DNA from: Polaromonas sp. SP1
GTDB taxonomy: Bacteria > Pseudomonadota > Gammaproteobacteria > Burkholderiales > Burkholderiaceae_C
Direction of reading: 5' to 3'
DNA: 64,000 nucleotides
Assembly: GCF_003711205.1 (NCBI RefSeq)
Contig: NZ_CP031013.1
Span: 1,964,501 to 2,028,500, forward strand
In this document: positions 43,795-53,177 of the stretch, piece by piece
Numbering within the stretch: position 1 is the first letter of the stretch
Layout of the letters: every line of letters starts with the position of its first letter
The notes under the pieces: model-generated
Told to the model about the DNA's origin: nothing
The model's database searches: none
The model's input: the letters and a program-made list of their open reading frames with translations, nothing else
Translations under genes and position numbers: made by a program

Positions 43795-44187
43795 ATGATT
43801 GGTGAATGGAACAATGGCACCGGCCGTCGCAAATCCAGCGTCGCCCGTGTGTTTATCAAAAAAGGCACCGGCAAGATCACGATCAACGATCGTGACATCC
43901 AGGTGTTCTTCGGTCGTGAAACCTCGATCATGATCTGCCGCCAACCCCTGTTTCTGACGAACCACGTCGAGACGTTTGACATCATGGTCAACGTCCACGG
44001 CGGCGGCGAGTCCGGTCAGGCCGGTGCAGTGCGCCACGGTATCACCCGTGCCCTGATCGATTACGACGCAACGCTCAAGCCGGCCCTGAGCCAGGCCGGC
44101 TTTGTGACCCGCGATGCACGTGAAGTCGAACGTAAAAAAGTCGGTTTCCGTTCAGCTCGCCGCCGCAAGCAGTTCAGCAAGCGTTAA
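43795..44187 (+). CDS. rpsI: 30S ribosomal protein S9
   Basis: A 130-residue S9 with the conserved [38 protein letters not shown] and the basic tail RRRKQFSKR that reaches the P-site. ATG 43795 follows AAGGAG. Second gene of the rplM operon. Confidence 0.98.
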   Translation: MIGEWNNGTGRRKSSVARVFIKKGTGKITINDRDIQVFFGRETSIMICRQPLFLTNHVETFDIMVNVHGGGESGQAGAVRHGITRALIDYDATLKPALSQAGFVTRDAREVERKKVGFRSARRRKQFSKR

Positions 44188-44207
44188 TCCGCTTTCTGCC
44201 AAAAAAG

Positions 44208-44242
44208 AAAAAGCCGCCTGGTTTGCGCCAGGCGGCTTTTTT
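44208..44242 (+). terminator. Rho-independent terminator after rpsI
   Basis: AAAAAGCCGCCTGG ... CCAGGCGGCTTTTTT: a 9-bp GC stem (44213-44221 with 44228-44236), loop of 6, T tract to 44242. Confidence 0.93.
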
Positions 44243-44385
44243 CATGGACCCCTGGTTTTCGGGCAAAAACACCCGGATGCAAACGCTTACCCCTGCTTTA
44301 CCGGCGTGGTCGGGTTTTTGGCCTCTACCGGGCCTGTCTGCGTGCACAATGCACGCTCTCGAACCGAAAACTGCAGGGCCTCTCT

Positions 44386-45093
44386 TTGAAATTTCGCCTG
44401 TTTCGCCGTCGCCTGACCATCAGTTCCCCGCGCATGGCGGTGCGCAGCTCGCTCCCCTGGCCCCTGCGCTGGATCGCCGGGGCCCTGATGCTGGGGTTTT
44501 CCGGCGCCATCGCGCTCTGGGCCTTTGAGTTCGGCAAGGGCATCACCGGCACGGACACCGGCTCCAAAGAAGAGATCGTGATGCTCCGGCAGGAGCTGGC
44601 CACCTTGCGTGCGGACCGCGACAAGGCCCAGTCGATTGCCAATACTTCCGGCAGCCTGCTGACCGCCGAAAAAGCCGCCCAGGAAAAAATGATGAGCCAG
44701 ATCCGGCAGCTGGAAAGCGACAACCGCAGCCTGCGCGACGACCTCGGCTTCTTCGAGAAGCTGTTGCCTGCCGGAAGCACCGAAGTCGCCACGATCCGCA
44801 GCCTGCAGGCTGAAAAGTTGTCGGACACCCAGCTCAAGTGGCAGGTGCTGGTGATCCAGCCGGTGAAAGACGCACCCAATTTCAACGGGAAACTCGAGCT
44901 GACCGTCCACGGCACCGAGGCCGGAAAGCCCTGGTCGTTAACTTTGCCCGGAGGTCCGCAAACTTTACAGTTCAAACAGTACCGGCGCGTGGAAGGCGTC
45001 CTCGACTTGCCCCCCCAAGCCGTGGTACAAACTGTTACAGCTAAGGTCATCGAGGGAACGGCGGTACGCTCTGTCCAGACCTTCAAGCTCTGA
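44386..45093 (+). CDS. DUF6776 membrane-anchored coiled-coil protein
   Basis: A 235-residue protein with a basic N-terminus, one membrane span (about residues 28-47, WIAGALMLGFSGAIALWAFE), a coiled coil (about 60-120, EEIVMLRQELATLRADRDKA) and a C-terminal beta-rich domain ending AVRSVQTFKL. It resembles the DUF6776 family of Burkholderiales, of unknown function. The start at 44386 is a TTG that fits the family N-terminus; ATG 44434 is the alternative. It precedes a bactofilin gene by 75 bp, which suggests an envelope or cell-shape role. Confidence 0.75.
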   Translation: MKFRLFRRRLTISSPRMAVRSSLPWPLRWIAGALMLGFSGAIALWAFEFGKGITGTDTGSKEEIVMLRQELATLRADRDKAQSIANTSGSLLTAEKAAQEKMMSQIRQLESDNRSLRDDLGFFEKLLPAGSTEVATIRSLQAEKLSDTQLKWQVLVIQPVKDAPNFNGKLELTVHGTEAGKPWSLTLPGGPQTLQFKQYRRVEGVLDLPPQAVVQTVTAKVIEGTAVRSVQTFKL

Positions 45094-45168
45094 TTCCAGC
45101 CAACCCGACGCCCACCCCTTCGTCCTCCACCCGCGTTTACCGACGCCCCTGCCACAGGAAATCTGTTT

Positions 45169-45570
45169 ATGTTTGGAAAAAAGAAGCAGCCGCCCATCAA
45201 AAGCCTGATTGCCCAGGGCAGCTGTATTGAAGGCAACCTGAAGTTCACCGACGGCCTGCGCATCGACGGCGAAGTCATCGGCGACATCCGTGCCAATGAA
45301 GGCAGCTCCAGCATCCTGGTGATCAGCGAATCGGCGGTCGTGACGGGTTATATCCACGCCGACCACGTGATCATCAACGGCCGTGTCATGGGCCCCGTGC
45401 ATGCCTCCGAGCTGCTCGAGTTGCAGCCCAAGGCCAAAATCGAAGGCGACGTGTCTTACAAGGCGCTTGAAATGCACCAGGGCGCCGTCATCTTTGGACA
45501 GTTACGCCCCACGGCCCATCCCGAGCTGGAAGAAAAGCCCACGCTCAAGCTGGCCGCCAACAATATCTGA
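45169..45570 (+). CDS. Bactofilin-family cytoskeletal protein
   Basis: A 133-residue polymer-forming protein. The beta-helical core shows repeated short turns (IEGNLKFTDGLRIDGEVIGD; VTGYIHADHVIINGRVMG; IEGDVSYKALEMHQGAVIFG), residues about 18-110, flanked by a basic start and a Pro-containing tail, as in bactofilins. It probably assembles on the inner membrane and may organise cell-wall enzymes; two M23/lipoprotein wall genes lie elsewhere in the window. Confidence 0.9.
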   Translation: MFGKKKQPPIKSLIAQGSCIEGNLKFTDGLRIDGEVIGDIRANEGSSSILVISESAVVTGYIHADHVIINGRVMGPVHASELLELQPKAKIEGDVSYKALEMHQGAVIFGQLRPTAHPELEEKPTLKLAANNI

Positions 45571-45757
45571 CCGATCAGCTGAAGCAGGGTAGTGAGCGCT
45601 CACAATGACGTGCCCGGCCTAACACGCATGGGCGGTATGGTTGATCGAATTGCTGTACTATTTGTGCACAAGTGCCGCCAGAGCCTGCCGGCGCTAACCG
45701 CCCGGAACCGCGAACCTTGATTCGCCCCTCGATCCGCTTTAAGTATTGGAGTCCCCC

Positions 45758-46123
45758 ATGAGTGCCGTTGCCGAAAATATACAGACCGAAATGCCCGCGC
45801 CTTTTGTCTTCACCGACAGCGCCGCATCCAAGGTGGCCGAGCTGATTGCCGAAGAAGGCAATCCCGACCTGAAGCTGCGTGTGTTTGTGCAGGGCGGCGG
45901 CTGCTCCGGTTTCCAGTACGGTTTCACGTTTGATGAAATCACCAACGAAGACGACACCACCATGACGAAAAATGGCGTGTCGCTGTTGATCGACGCCATG
46001 AGCTACCAGTACCTGGTCGGCGCAGAGATCGACTACAAGGACGACCTTGAAGGCGCCCAGTTCGTGATCAAAAACCCGAACGCGACCAGCACCTGCGGCT
46101 GCGGATCCAGCTTCTCAGCCTGA
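45758..46123 (+). CDS. erpA: Iron-sulfur cluster insertion protein ErpA
   Basis: A 121-residue A-type carrier with the three conserved cysteines in [11 protein letters not shown] and TCGCGSSFS near the C-terminus. It delivers iron-sulfur clusters to apoproteins. ATG 45758 has GGAG upstream. The 187 bp before it hold no clear promoter match. A terminator follows at once. Confidence 0.95.
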   Translation: MSAVAENIQTEMPAPFVFTDSAASKVAELIAEEGNPDLKLRVFVQGGGCSGFQYGFTFDEITNEDDTTMTKNGVSLLIDAMSYQYLVGAEIDYKDDLEGAQFVIKNPNATSTCGCGSSFSA

Positions 46124-46146
46124 GGCCCGCCCCGGCGCCCCGCTTT

Positions 46147-46172
46147 AAAAGCCGCCCCCGAGGCGGCTTTTT
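46147..46172 (+). terminator. Terminator after erpA
   Basis: AAAAGCCGCC-CCCGA-GGCGGCTTTTT: 6-bp GC stem extended by A-T pairs, five-base loop, T tract to 46172. Confidence 0.88.
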
Positions 46173-46246
46173 GCTGCCTGTCCCTTTCGCGCTCTGAAGC
46201 CACTGAACCCACTGAACCAAACGCCGCCTTTTCACCTCTGTCATTG

Positions 46247-47668
46247 ATGCAGGCCGAAGAAAAATCATTGCGCATGTTGCTGTGGCTGGTGGCCATCGGC
46301 TTTTTCATGCAGACGCTGGACGCCACCATCGTCAACACCACCTTGCCGGCCATGGCGCGCAGCTTCGGCGAAAGCCCGCTGCGCATGCAATCGGTCGTGG
46401 TGGCGTATTCGCTCACCATGGCCATGCTGATCCCTGCCTCCGGCTGGATCGCCGACCGCTTCGGCACCCGGCGCGTGTATGTGGCGGCGATTTCGCTGTT
46501 TGTCATCGGCTCCATCGCGTGTGCGCTCTCGGCCAACCTGATGCAGCTGGTGGCGGCGCGGGTGGTGCAGGGCATGGGTGGGGCCTTGCTGCTGCCGGTG
46601 GGGCGGCTGGCCGTGCTGCGCGCTTTTCCGCGCGAGCGGTTTTTGCAGGCCATGAGTTTTATCGCCATCCCGGGCCTGGTCGGCCCGCTGATCGGCCCCA
46701 CGCTGGGCGGCTGGCTGGTCCAGGTGGCCTCCTGGCACTGGGTGTTTCTGATCAACATTCCGGTCGGCCTGCTGGGCTGCGTGGCGACGCTCTTTTATAT
46801 GCAGGACAACCCGCGGCTCAAGATGCCGCGCTTTGACCTGCCGGGTTACCTTTTGCTGGCCTTCGGCATGGTGGCGGTGTCGCTGGCGGTCGACGGCTTG
46901 TCGGGCCTGGGCCTGAAGCAGGCCAGCGTACTGGTGCTGCTGGTGTTCGGCATGGCCAGCCTGACGGCCTACTGGCTGCACGCGGCCAAACGGCCCGACC
47001 CGTTGTTTTCGCCCAGGCTGTTTTCCATTCCCACGCTCAGCATCGGCTTGCTGGGCAATTTGTTCTCGCGGCTGGGCAGCTCGTGCATGCCTTTCCTGGT
47101 GCCCCTGCTGCTGCAGGTCAGCCTGGACTATTCACCGCTGCAGGCCGGGATGATGATGGTGCCGGTCGCAGTCGCCAGCATGCTGACCAAACGCGTCACC
47201 ACGCCGCTGATCACGCGTTACGGCTACCGCCGCGTGCTGGTGACCAACACCGCGCTGGTGGGCCTGACGATGGCGAGTTTTGCCTTCGTGACGCCGGCCC
47301 AGCCGCTGTGGCTGCACATCCTGCAGCTGGCCTGCTTTGGCGCCGTCAACTCGATGCAGTTCACCGCGATGAACACCGTCACCTTGCGCGACCTGGACAG
47401 CAGCATGGCCAGCAGCGGCAACAGCCTGCTGTCGATGGTGCAGATGCTGGCCATGAGCATGGGCGTGGCCGCGGCCGGCGCGGTGTTGGCGGGTTTTACC
47501 GGTTTCTTCGGCGCCGGCGAAGCGGTGCACACGCTGCATGCCTTCCAGGCGACGTTTGCCGCGATGGGGCTGATCACGCTCGCGTCGGCCGGGATTTTCT
47601 GGCAGCTGTCGCCGGAGGTGCGGGCAGTGAAGAAGGCCGAGGCGACCGAGGCTTCCGGCCAGGGCTAG
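46247..47668 (+). CDS. MFS multidrug transporter, DHA2/MdtD-like
   Basis: A 473-residue exporter that closely resembles E. coli MdtD/HsrA: LWLVAIGFFMQTLDATIVNT, GWIADRFGTRRVY (loop 2-3 motif), LVGPLIGPTLGGWLV (motif C of exporters), SWHWVFLINIPVGLLG and SSGNSLLSMVQMLAMSMG. Fourteen hydrophobic spans are expected. ATG 46247 is used; a TTG lies one codon upstream. Substrate unknown. Confidence 0.9.
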   Translation: MQAEEKSLRMLLWLVAIGFFMQTLDATIVNTTLPAMARSFGESPLRMQSVVVAYSLTMAMLIPASGWIADRFGTRRVYVAAISLFVIGSIACALSANLMQLVAARVVQGMGGALLLPVGRLAVLRAFPRERFLQAMSFIAIPGLVGPLIGPTLGGWLVQVASWHWVFLINIPVGLLGCVATLFYMQDNPRLKMPRFDLPGYLLLAFGMVAVSLAVDGLSGLGLKQASVLVLLVFGMASLTAYWLHAAKRPDPLFSPRLFSIPTLSIGLLGNLFSRLGSSCMPFLVPLLLQVSLDYSPLQAGMMMVPVAVASMLTKRVTTPLITRYGYRRVLVTNTALVGLTMASFAFVTPAQPLWLHILQLACFGAVNSMQFTAMNTVTLRDLDSSMASSGNSLLSMVQMLAMSMGVAAAGAVLAGFTGFFGAGEAVHTLHAFQATFAAMGLITLASAGIFWQLSPEVRAVKKAEATEASGQG

Positions 47669-47679
47669 CAATCTTTAGA

Positions 47680-47736
47680 GCCAAATAGGCCTCTAGCCCA
47701 TGTACTGCCTGGGGATATCGCTATTAAAATAATAGC
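47680..47736 (-). repeat. Hairpin repeat family B, copy 6
   Basis: On the - strand: GCTATTATTTTAATAGC hairpin, then CCCA/TGGG inner stem and GGGCTAGAGGCCTATTTGG. It lies between the convergent transporter and anmK genes. Confidence 0.75.
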
Positions 47737-47746
47737 AACCGCAAAC

Positions 47747-48883
47747 TCAGGCCGGGTAAATCGCGCCCAGCGCCCGCAAGCCCCTGGCTCCCGTCACACT
47801 TGGCAGGTTGCCGGGTTTTCGCAAGACGAGCTGCTGCGCCAGCCAGGCAAACGCCGCCGCCTCCACCTGCAGGGGCGGCAGGCCGTGGGCGTCTGACGTG
47901 CTCACGCGCAATTGCGGCAACCCCGCCTGCAGGCGCCCCAGCAGGTGCTTGTTGAAAGCGCCGCCGCCGCACACGATCAACGCCGTGCTTTCCTTGCCGT
48001 AGCGCTTCACGCTGTTGATGCAGGCGCCGGCGGTGAATTCGGCCAGCGTGTTCTGGACGTCTTCTGCCCGCGCCGACGCAAAGGGCCCCAGCTTGCCGGC
48101 CAGCCACGCCAGGCTGAACAGGTCGCGACCGGTGCTTTTGGGAATCGGCTGTGAAAAGTAGGGCTCGTCCAGCAGGCTGGCCAGCAGCGCCGGCAGCAGC
48201 GTGCCGCTGGCCGCCCAGGCGCCGCCGTCGTCGTAGGGCCGTCCGGTGTGTTGCTCGCACCAGGCGTCCATCAGTGCATTGCCCGGCCCGCAGTCAAAGC
48301 CCAGCACCGGCGACGCGGCTTCGTGCGTCTCTTGCGGCAGCACGCTGAGGTTGGAAATGCCGCCCAGGTTGAGCACGCACACCGTGGCATCAGCACGGCC
48401 GAACACACCCTGGTGAAACGCCGGCACCAGCGGCGCGCCCTGTCCGCCGGCCGCCACATCGCGGCTGCGAAAGTCGGCCGCCACGTCGATGCCGGTCAAC
48501 TCGGCCAGCAAGGCCGGGTTGTTGAGCTGCAGCGTGTAGCCCGCGCCTGCGGGGTCGTTCGACGTTCTTTGGGGCTGGTGCCGCACCGTTTGCCCGTGGC
48601 CGCCTATGGCTCGTATTTGCGATGCTTGAACGCCGGTCTGGGTGAGCAGGGCGTGCACGACCTTGGCATACACCGCGGCGATCTGGTTGCCGGCAACTGC
48701 GGCGCGGTGCAGCTCGTTGTGGGTGGGGGAGTTGAGCGCCAGCAGCTCGGCACGAAAGGGGCTGCTGAAGGGCTCGGTGGCGGCAGCGACCACACGCAAG
48801 GCGCCGCCCGAAAAATCCACCAGCACGCCGTCAGCGCCGTCGAGCGAGGTGCCGGACATCAAACCTATGTACAAATCAGTCAT
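47747..48883 (-). CDS. anmK: Anhydro-N-acetylmuramic acid kinase
   Basis: A 378-residue kinase that converts anhydroMurNAc to MurNAc-6-phosphate in wall recycling. Motifs: YIGLMSGTSLDGADGVLVDF (ATP site), GGHGQTVRHQP, LNLGGISNLSVLP, FDCGPGNALMD, ALIVCGGGAFNKHLLGRL. Full length. It lies in the conserved erpA-anmK-M23-tyrS neighbourhood of betaproteobacteria. Confidence 0.95.
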   Translation of the reverse strand: MTDLYIGLMSGTSLDGADGVLVDFSGGALRVVAAATEPFSSPFRAELLALNSPTHNELHRAAVAGNQIAAVYAKVVHALLTQTGVQASQIRAIGGHGQTVRHQPQRTSNDPAGAGYTLQLNNPALLAELTGIDVAADFRSRDVAAGGQGAPLVPAFHQGVFGRADATVCVLNLGGISNLSVLPQETHEAASPVLGFDCGPGNALMDAWCEQHTGRPYDDGGAWAASGTLLPALLASLLDEPYFSQPIPKSTGRDLFSLAWLAGKLGPFASARAEDVQNTLAEFTAGACINSVKRYGKESTALIVCGGGAFNKHLLGRLQAGLPQLRVSTSDAHGLPPLQVEAAAFAWLAQQLVLRKPGNLPSVTGARGLRALGAIYPA

Positions 48884-48933
48884 CGGACCATTCTGCCGCA
48901 GTCAACAAGGGGCCTTCGATACGGGCTGTCTTC

Positions 48934-49026
48934 GCCAGCATGAGCCGCGGGACTGGCTTTGCCAGACCGCAGGCGGGCGCCCCCTCGGGGGGCAGGAAGC
49001 TACACAAAGTGAGCGACCGTGGGGGC
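48934..49026 (-). repeat. Dispersed repeat family A, copy 7, reverse orientation
   Basis: CCAGCATGAGCCGCGGGACTG, then GCGCCCCCTCGGGGGGC palindrome and GCTACACAAAGTGAGCGACC: the reverse of copy 1. It sits between two genes on the same strand, behind the M23 gene. Confidence 0.85.
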
Positions 49027-49030
49027 TTAA

Positions 49031-50458
49031 TTACTCAGCGCGGGTTTGGGTGATCGTTGCGGCTGCGAGCAGCTGGGTCTTCACACCAGCCGCAAGTTCG
49101 CGGAACAGCGGCATGGACGTCGCTGCAACAGGAATGGTCTCGCTCTGCTTGGCGATCATCATCGGGTCCTGGTGGACGCCGTTGACGCGGAACTCGAAGT
49201 GCAGGTGCGGGCCGGTGGCCCAGCCGGTGCTGCCGACGAGGCCGATGGTCTGGCCCTGGCTGACGGTTTGGCCTTTTTGCACCATGAGTTTGCTCAGGTG
49301 GGCGTACACGGTTTCGTGGCCGTTGCGGTGCTTGACGAAGACCACATTGCCGTAGCCGTTCTGCACGCCGGAAAACTCGACCACGCCGTCGCCCACGGTG
49401 CGGGCGGGGGTGCCGGTGGGCGAGGCAAAGTCGGTGCCGAGGTGGGCGCGCCACTTTTGCAGGATGGGGTGAAAACGCATCGAAAAACCGCTGCTGATGC
49501 GCGAGAACTCGACCGGCGAGCTCAGGTAGGCGCGGCGCAGGCTCTGGCCGTCGAGTGTGTAGTAGCCGCCCTTGTTGGCGGCGCCGGTGGCGTCTGTGCC
49601 CGGGGGCTGGAACCACATGGCCTGGTAGGCCTTGCCGGCGTTGACGAATTCGGTCGACAGCACGCGGCCGGTGCGCAGCGGCTCGCCGTCGGCTTCCAGG
49701 CTTTCGTAGACCACGTTGAAGCGGTCGCCCTTGCGCAGCGCGCGGCGGAAGTCGATGTCGCTGGAGAAAATTTCGGCGACCTGCACGGCCACGCCGTCGG
49801 GGATGCGGGCTTCGTCGGTGGCGGCAAACAGCGATGTCTGGATGACGCCGCTCGACAGGCGCGTGGTGGCGACGTAAGGCGCGGTTTCAATGCGCGAGGT
49901 GAAGCCGGCAGCGCCGCGTTCAACCACCAGGCGCTTGAACATCGTTTCGTCGTCGGTGGGCCAGCGCATGCTCAGTTTGAGCAGTTGCTGGCTGTCGCTG
50001 GCTTCCGCGGTGACGTTCTTGCCGGCGCGGCCCGTGAGCAGCAGGCGCGCGTTGGCGTCGCTGCGCAGGAAGGCGGCGGCCGCGCTGTCGTCGATGTTCA
50101 GGCGCTTGAGCAGGGTGTCGGCGGTGTCGCTGCTGCGCGTGCTCTCGGTGCGGAACAGCTTGAAGCGGAAATCGCTCAACAGGTCGGTCTGGGCCTGCGT
50201 GGGAAGTGGCTCCACGGCCTCCAGCACCTGGCGCACCGGCAACAGTGCTGCATCGGGGGCAAGTGGCGCGACGCCGAAGGCGGTGACACCCGTGCCCAGC
50301 AGCAGGACCGCAAGGCTGGCGGCGACCCGTTTGGGGTGGCGGCGAAGGGAGTCGGCAAGTGGAAGCAGGATCTGGGAGGGTTCTGGCAGGCGCAAAGCAA
50401 AATTCCCAACTAAAGTGCATCGGGCGCTGCGGGAGCACCGGACTGCTGTATAAAACAT
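49031..50458 (-). CDS. M23-family metallopeptidase (LytM type)
   Basis: A protein of about 475 residues. The N-terminal part has one membrane span (about residues 45-65, AASLAVLLLGTGVTAFGV), a long middle region (Csd3/opacity-associated-like, DFRRALRKGDRFNVVYESLE) and a C-terminal LytM domain with HLGTDFASPTGTP and HLHFEFRVNG, all zinc ligands present. It probably cleaves peptide cross-links in the wall. ATG 50458 is the likely start; the frame is open to 50557. It is divergent from tyrS. Confidence 0.88.
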   Translation of the reverse strand: MFYTAVRCSRSARCTLVGNFALRLPEPSQILLPLADSLRRHPKRVAASLAVLLLGTGVTAFGVAPLAPDAALLPVRQVLEAVEPLPTQAQTDLLSDFRFKLFRTESTRSSDTADTLLKRLNIDDSAAAAFLRSDANARLLLTGRAGKNVTAEASDSQQLLKLSMRWPTDDETMFKRLVVERGAAGFTSRIETAPYVATTRLSSGVIQTSLFAATDEARIPDGVAVQVAEIFSSDIDFRRALRKGDRFNVVYESLEADGEPLRTGRVLSTEFVNAGKAYQAMWFQPPGTDATGAANKGGYYTLDGQSLRRAYLSSPVEFSRISSGFSMRFHPILQKWRAHLGTDFASPTGTPARTVGDGVVEFSGVQNGYGNVVFVKHRNGHETVYAHLSKLMVQKGQTVSQGQTIGLVGSTGWATGPHLHFEFRVNGVHQDPMMIAKQSETIPVAATSMPLFRELAAGVKTQLLAAATITQTRAE

Positions 50459-50631
50459 GGAGAGCTTTGATGGCCAGCCCTGTCCTGCATGGAGGAGAAG
50501 GGGTGGGGCCGGAGCCATCCAGACGATGTGGTTCCAGATCAGCAATTTGCAGGCCAACTAAAATGGCCGGCTGATGCAGGAGAGCCGCCAGTATATCTGT
50601 CGGACAAACCCCCGACATGTGAAAAACCCTT

Positions 50632-51864
50632 ATGAATCAAGCGCTTGTTACAAAATACCCCGTCACCGACCGTGTAAAGATGGCCCTCGCGACCACCCTG
50701 CGGGGCTGCGAAGAGCTGATTCCCCATGACGAATGGTTACAAAAACTGGCCAAATCCGAAGCGACGGGCGTGCCGCTGCGCGTCAAGCTGGGCCTGGACC
50801 CGACCGCACCTGACATTCATGTCGGCCACACCGTGGTGCTCAACAAAATGCGTCAGCTCCAGGATCTGGGCCATACAGTCATTTTTCTTATAGGCGACTT
50901 CACCAGCCTGATCGGCGACCCGTCCGGGCGCAACACCACCCGCCCGCCGCTCACGCCCGAGCAGATCAAGGTCAACGCCGAAACCTACCGTGCCCAGGCC
51001 GACAAGATCCTGGACCCGGCCAAAACCGAGCTGCGCTACAACAGCGAATGGAGCGAACCGCTGGGCGCCACCGGCATGATCAAGCTGGCGTCGCACTACA
51101 CGGTGGCCCGCATGATGGAGCGCAACGACTTCAACGACCGCTACAAGGCCGGTACGCCCATCAGCGTGCATGAGTTTTTGTACCCGCTGATGCAGGGCTA
51201 CGACTCGGTCGCGCTCAAGAGCGACCTCGAGCTCGGCGGTACCGACCAGAAGTTCAACCTGCTGATGGGCCGCCACCTGCAGCAGGAGTACGGCCAGGAG
51301 CCGCAGTGCATCCTGACGATGCCGCTGCTCGAAGGCCTGGACGGCATCGAGAAGATGTCCAAGAGCAAGAACAATTACATCGGCATCAGCGAAGACGCCA
51401 ACACCATGTTCGCCAAGGTGTTGTCGATCTCCGACGTGCTGATGTGGAAGTGGTACACGCTGCTGTCCTTCAAGAGCGAAGCCGACATCGCCGCGCTGAA
51501 GGCCGAAGTCGAAGGCGGGCGCAACCCCAAGGACGCGAAAGTCGCGCTGGCCAAGGAAATCACCGCGCGTTTTCACTCGGCCGCCGCGGCCGACGCCGCC
51601 GAGCAGGACTTCATCAACCGCAGCAAGGGCGGCGTGCCTGACGAGATTCCCGAGGTGTCGCTGACGGGCGCGCCTATGGGCATTGGTGCGTTGCTGAAAG
51701 CCGCGGGCCTTGCGCCCTCGGGCAGCGAAGCCACGCGCCTGATCGACGGCGGCGGCGTGCGGGTGGATTCGAGCGTCGTGAGCGACAAGGCGCTCAAGCT
51801 GGCGGCCGGCACCTATGTGCTGCAGGTCGGCAAGCGCAAGTTTGCGCGTGTGACGCTGGGCTGA
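50632..51864 (+). CDS. tyrS: Tyrosyl-tRNA synthetase
   Basis: A 410-residue class I synthetase with [18 protein letters not shown] (HIGH-like HVGH), the KMSKSKNN loop and a C-terminal S4 domain ([20 protein letters not shown]). DPTAPDIH and the length fit the TyrZ-like subgroup. It charges tRNA-Tyr. ATG 50632; no T-box leader is visible. Confidence 0.96.
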   Translation: MNQALVTKYPVTDRVKMALATTLRGCEELIPHDEWLQKLAKSEATGVPLRVKLGLDPTAPDIHVGHTVVLNKMRQLQDLGHTVIFLIGDFTSLIGDPSGRNTTRPPLTPEQIKVNAETYRAQADKILDPAKTELRYNSEWSEPLGATGMIKLASHYTVARMMERNDFNDRYKAGTPISVHEFLYPLMQGYDSVALKSDLELGGTDQKFNLLMGRHLQQEYGQEPQCILTMPLLEGLDGIEKMSKSKNNYIGISEDANTMFAKVLSISDVLMWKWYTLLSFKSEADIAALKAEVEGGRNPKDAKVALAKEITARFHSAAAADAAEQDFINRSKGGVPDEIPEVSLTGAPMGIGALLKAAGLAPSGSEATRLIDGGGVRVDSSVVSDKALKLAAGTYVLQVGKRKFARVTLG

Positions 51865-51884
51865 CGAAGCTCAGCCCAGCGCGC

Positions 51885-53042
51885 TCAGCGCATGAAATCG
51901 CCGTTCGGCCCCACCACCGTGATCTCGACGAAGCTCGAGCCGTGGTGGTTCTGCGGGCTGTAGGCCAGGGTGTAGCCGCCCAGGTCCAGCGGGTTCATTT
52001 TTTCCATGGCCTGCGTCAGGCTTGCTGGCGTGGGTTTTTTGCCGGCGTTTCGCAGGCCCTCTATCAGCACCCGGCCGTTGATGTAGCCGGCGTAGTGGTC
52101 GTAGTCGACGGGCTTGCCGGCTTTGTCCATCAGCACCTTGAAATTGCGCGCCAGCGGCGTCGTGGCGCGCCACGGATAAGGCGTTGCACGCGAAACCGCC
52201 AGGCCGCGCGCATCGTCGCCCAGGGCTTGCAGCACCGATGAGCCGACCGACAGTGAGAAGGTGTAAACCGGCACGCCGAGCGCCGCGCGGTTGGCTTTCA
52301 CGTACGACACCACCGCAGGGCCGGCCACCACCATGATCACCGCCTGCGGGCGGGCCGCCGCCAGGCTTTGCGCCACGGCGACCGAGTCGGCGCCGGCCGG
52401 GTCCAGCGCGCGGGAGGCCACCAGCGTGGCGCCTTCCGCGGTGATCACTTTTTCTGCCAGGGGCAGCAGCAGCTTGCCGAAATCGTTGTTCTGGTAGACC
52501 ACGGCGATGCGGCTGGACTGCACCGATTTGAGGTTGCGCACCATCTTGACCAGCTCTTCGGCGTAGCTGGACTGCGTGGTGAAAAAGTAAGGGTTGGGTT
52601 GCGCGCGCAGGGCCGGGCTGCCGCTGTAGGCTGAAATCAGCGGCACGCGTTTTTCGGCGATGTAGGGCAGCACCGCCGCGGTCTGGGCCGTTCCCACGGT
52701 GCCGAACAGGGCGACGACCTCCTGTTTTTCCACCAGCGTCTGCGCGTTTTCCAGCGTGCGTTTCGGATCAAACCCGTCGTCCAGGATCACCAGCCTGACC
52801 TTGTGCCCCTGGATGCCGCCCCTGGCGTTGGCCTCGTCAAACGCCAGCTGCTGGCCGGCCAGCACGCCCATGAAGGCGGGCGCCATCATGCCGGAGAGCG
52901 GCGCGCTCTGCCCGACGAGGATGTCGGCTTTGTCGGCTTTATCAACCTTCTGCGCCATCGAAGGCAGGGCCGGCAGCAGGGCGATGGCGAGCAGGCACAG
53001 GCAACGGGAAAGACTGAAAGGGGAAAGAGCGTGCAGTGGCAT
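51885..53042 (-). CDS. ABC transporter substrate-binding protein, branched-chain type (second copy)
   Basis: A 385-residue periplasmic protein with a signal peptide (SLSRCLCLLAIALLPALPSM to A), then ILVGQSAPLSGMMAPAFMGV, LVILDDGFDPKRTLENAQTL and IAVVYQNNDFGKLLLPL. It belongs to the same class as the protein at 15126 but is clearly diverged. No permease or ATPase genes adjoin. Convergent with tyrS (20 bp gap) and downstream of an AraC gene on the same strand. Ligand unknown. Confidence 0.87.
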   Translation of the reverse strand: MPLHALSPFSLSRCLCLLAIALLPALPSMAQKVDKADKADILVGQSAPLSGMMAPAFMGVLAGQQLAFDEANARGGIQGHKVRLVILDDGFDPKRTLENAQTLVEKQEVVALFGTVGTAQTAAVLPYIAEKRVPLISAYSGSPALRAQPNPYFFTTQSSYAEELVKMVRNLKSVQSSRIAVVYQNNDFGKLLLPLAEKVITAEGATLVASRALDPAGADSVAVAQSLAAARPQAVIMVVAGPAVVSYVKANRAALGVPVYTFSLSVGSSVLQALGDDARGLAVSRATPYPWRATTPLARNFKVLMDKAGKPVDYDHYAGYINGRVLIEGLRNAGKKPTPASLTQAMEKMNPLDLGGYTLAYSPQNHHGSSFVEITVVGPNGDFMR

Positions 53043-53177
53043 GGCGTGGGGCTTCCTGGCAAGGTTGTGGTGGTCGGACCTGCCATCTTTTTCCGCGCCC
53101 CCGGCAGCGTCTATCCAAATCTTGCGTGTCTCAGGCGGATTTCGCCCAAACTTGCTTTTTGCCCGCCCGGCAAAACC

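Noticed and set aside
45571..45757. sigma-70 promoter before erpA
   Set aside because: TTGATC at 45641 and TACTAT at 45656 are only 9 bases apart, too close for a normal promoter.
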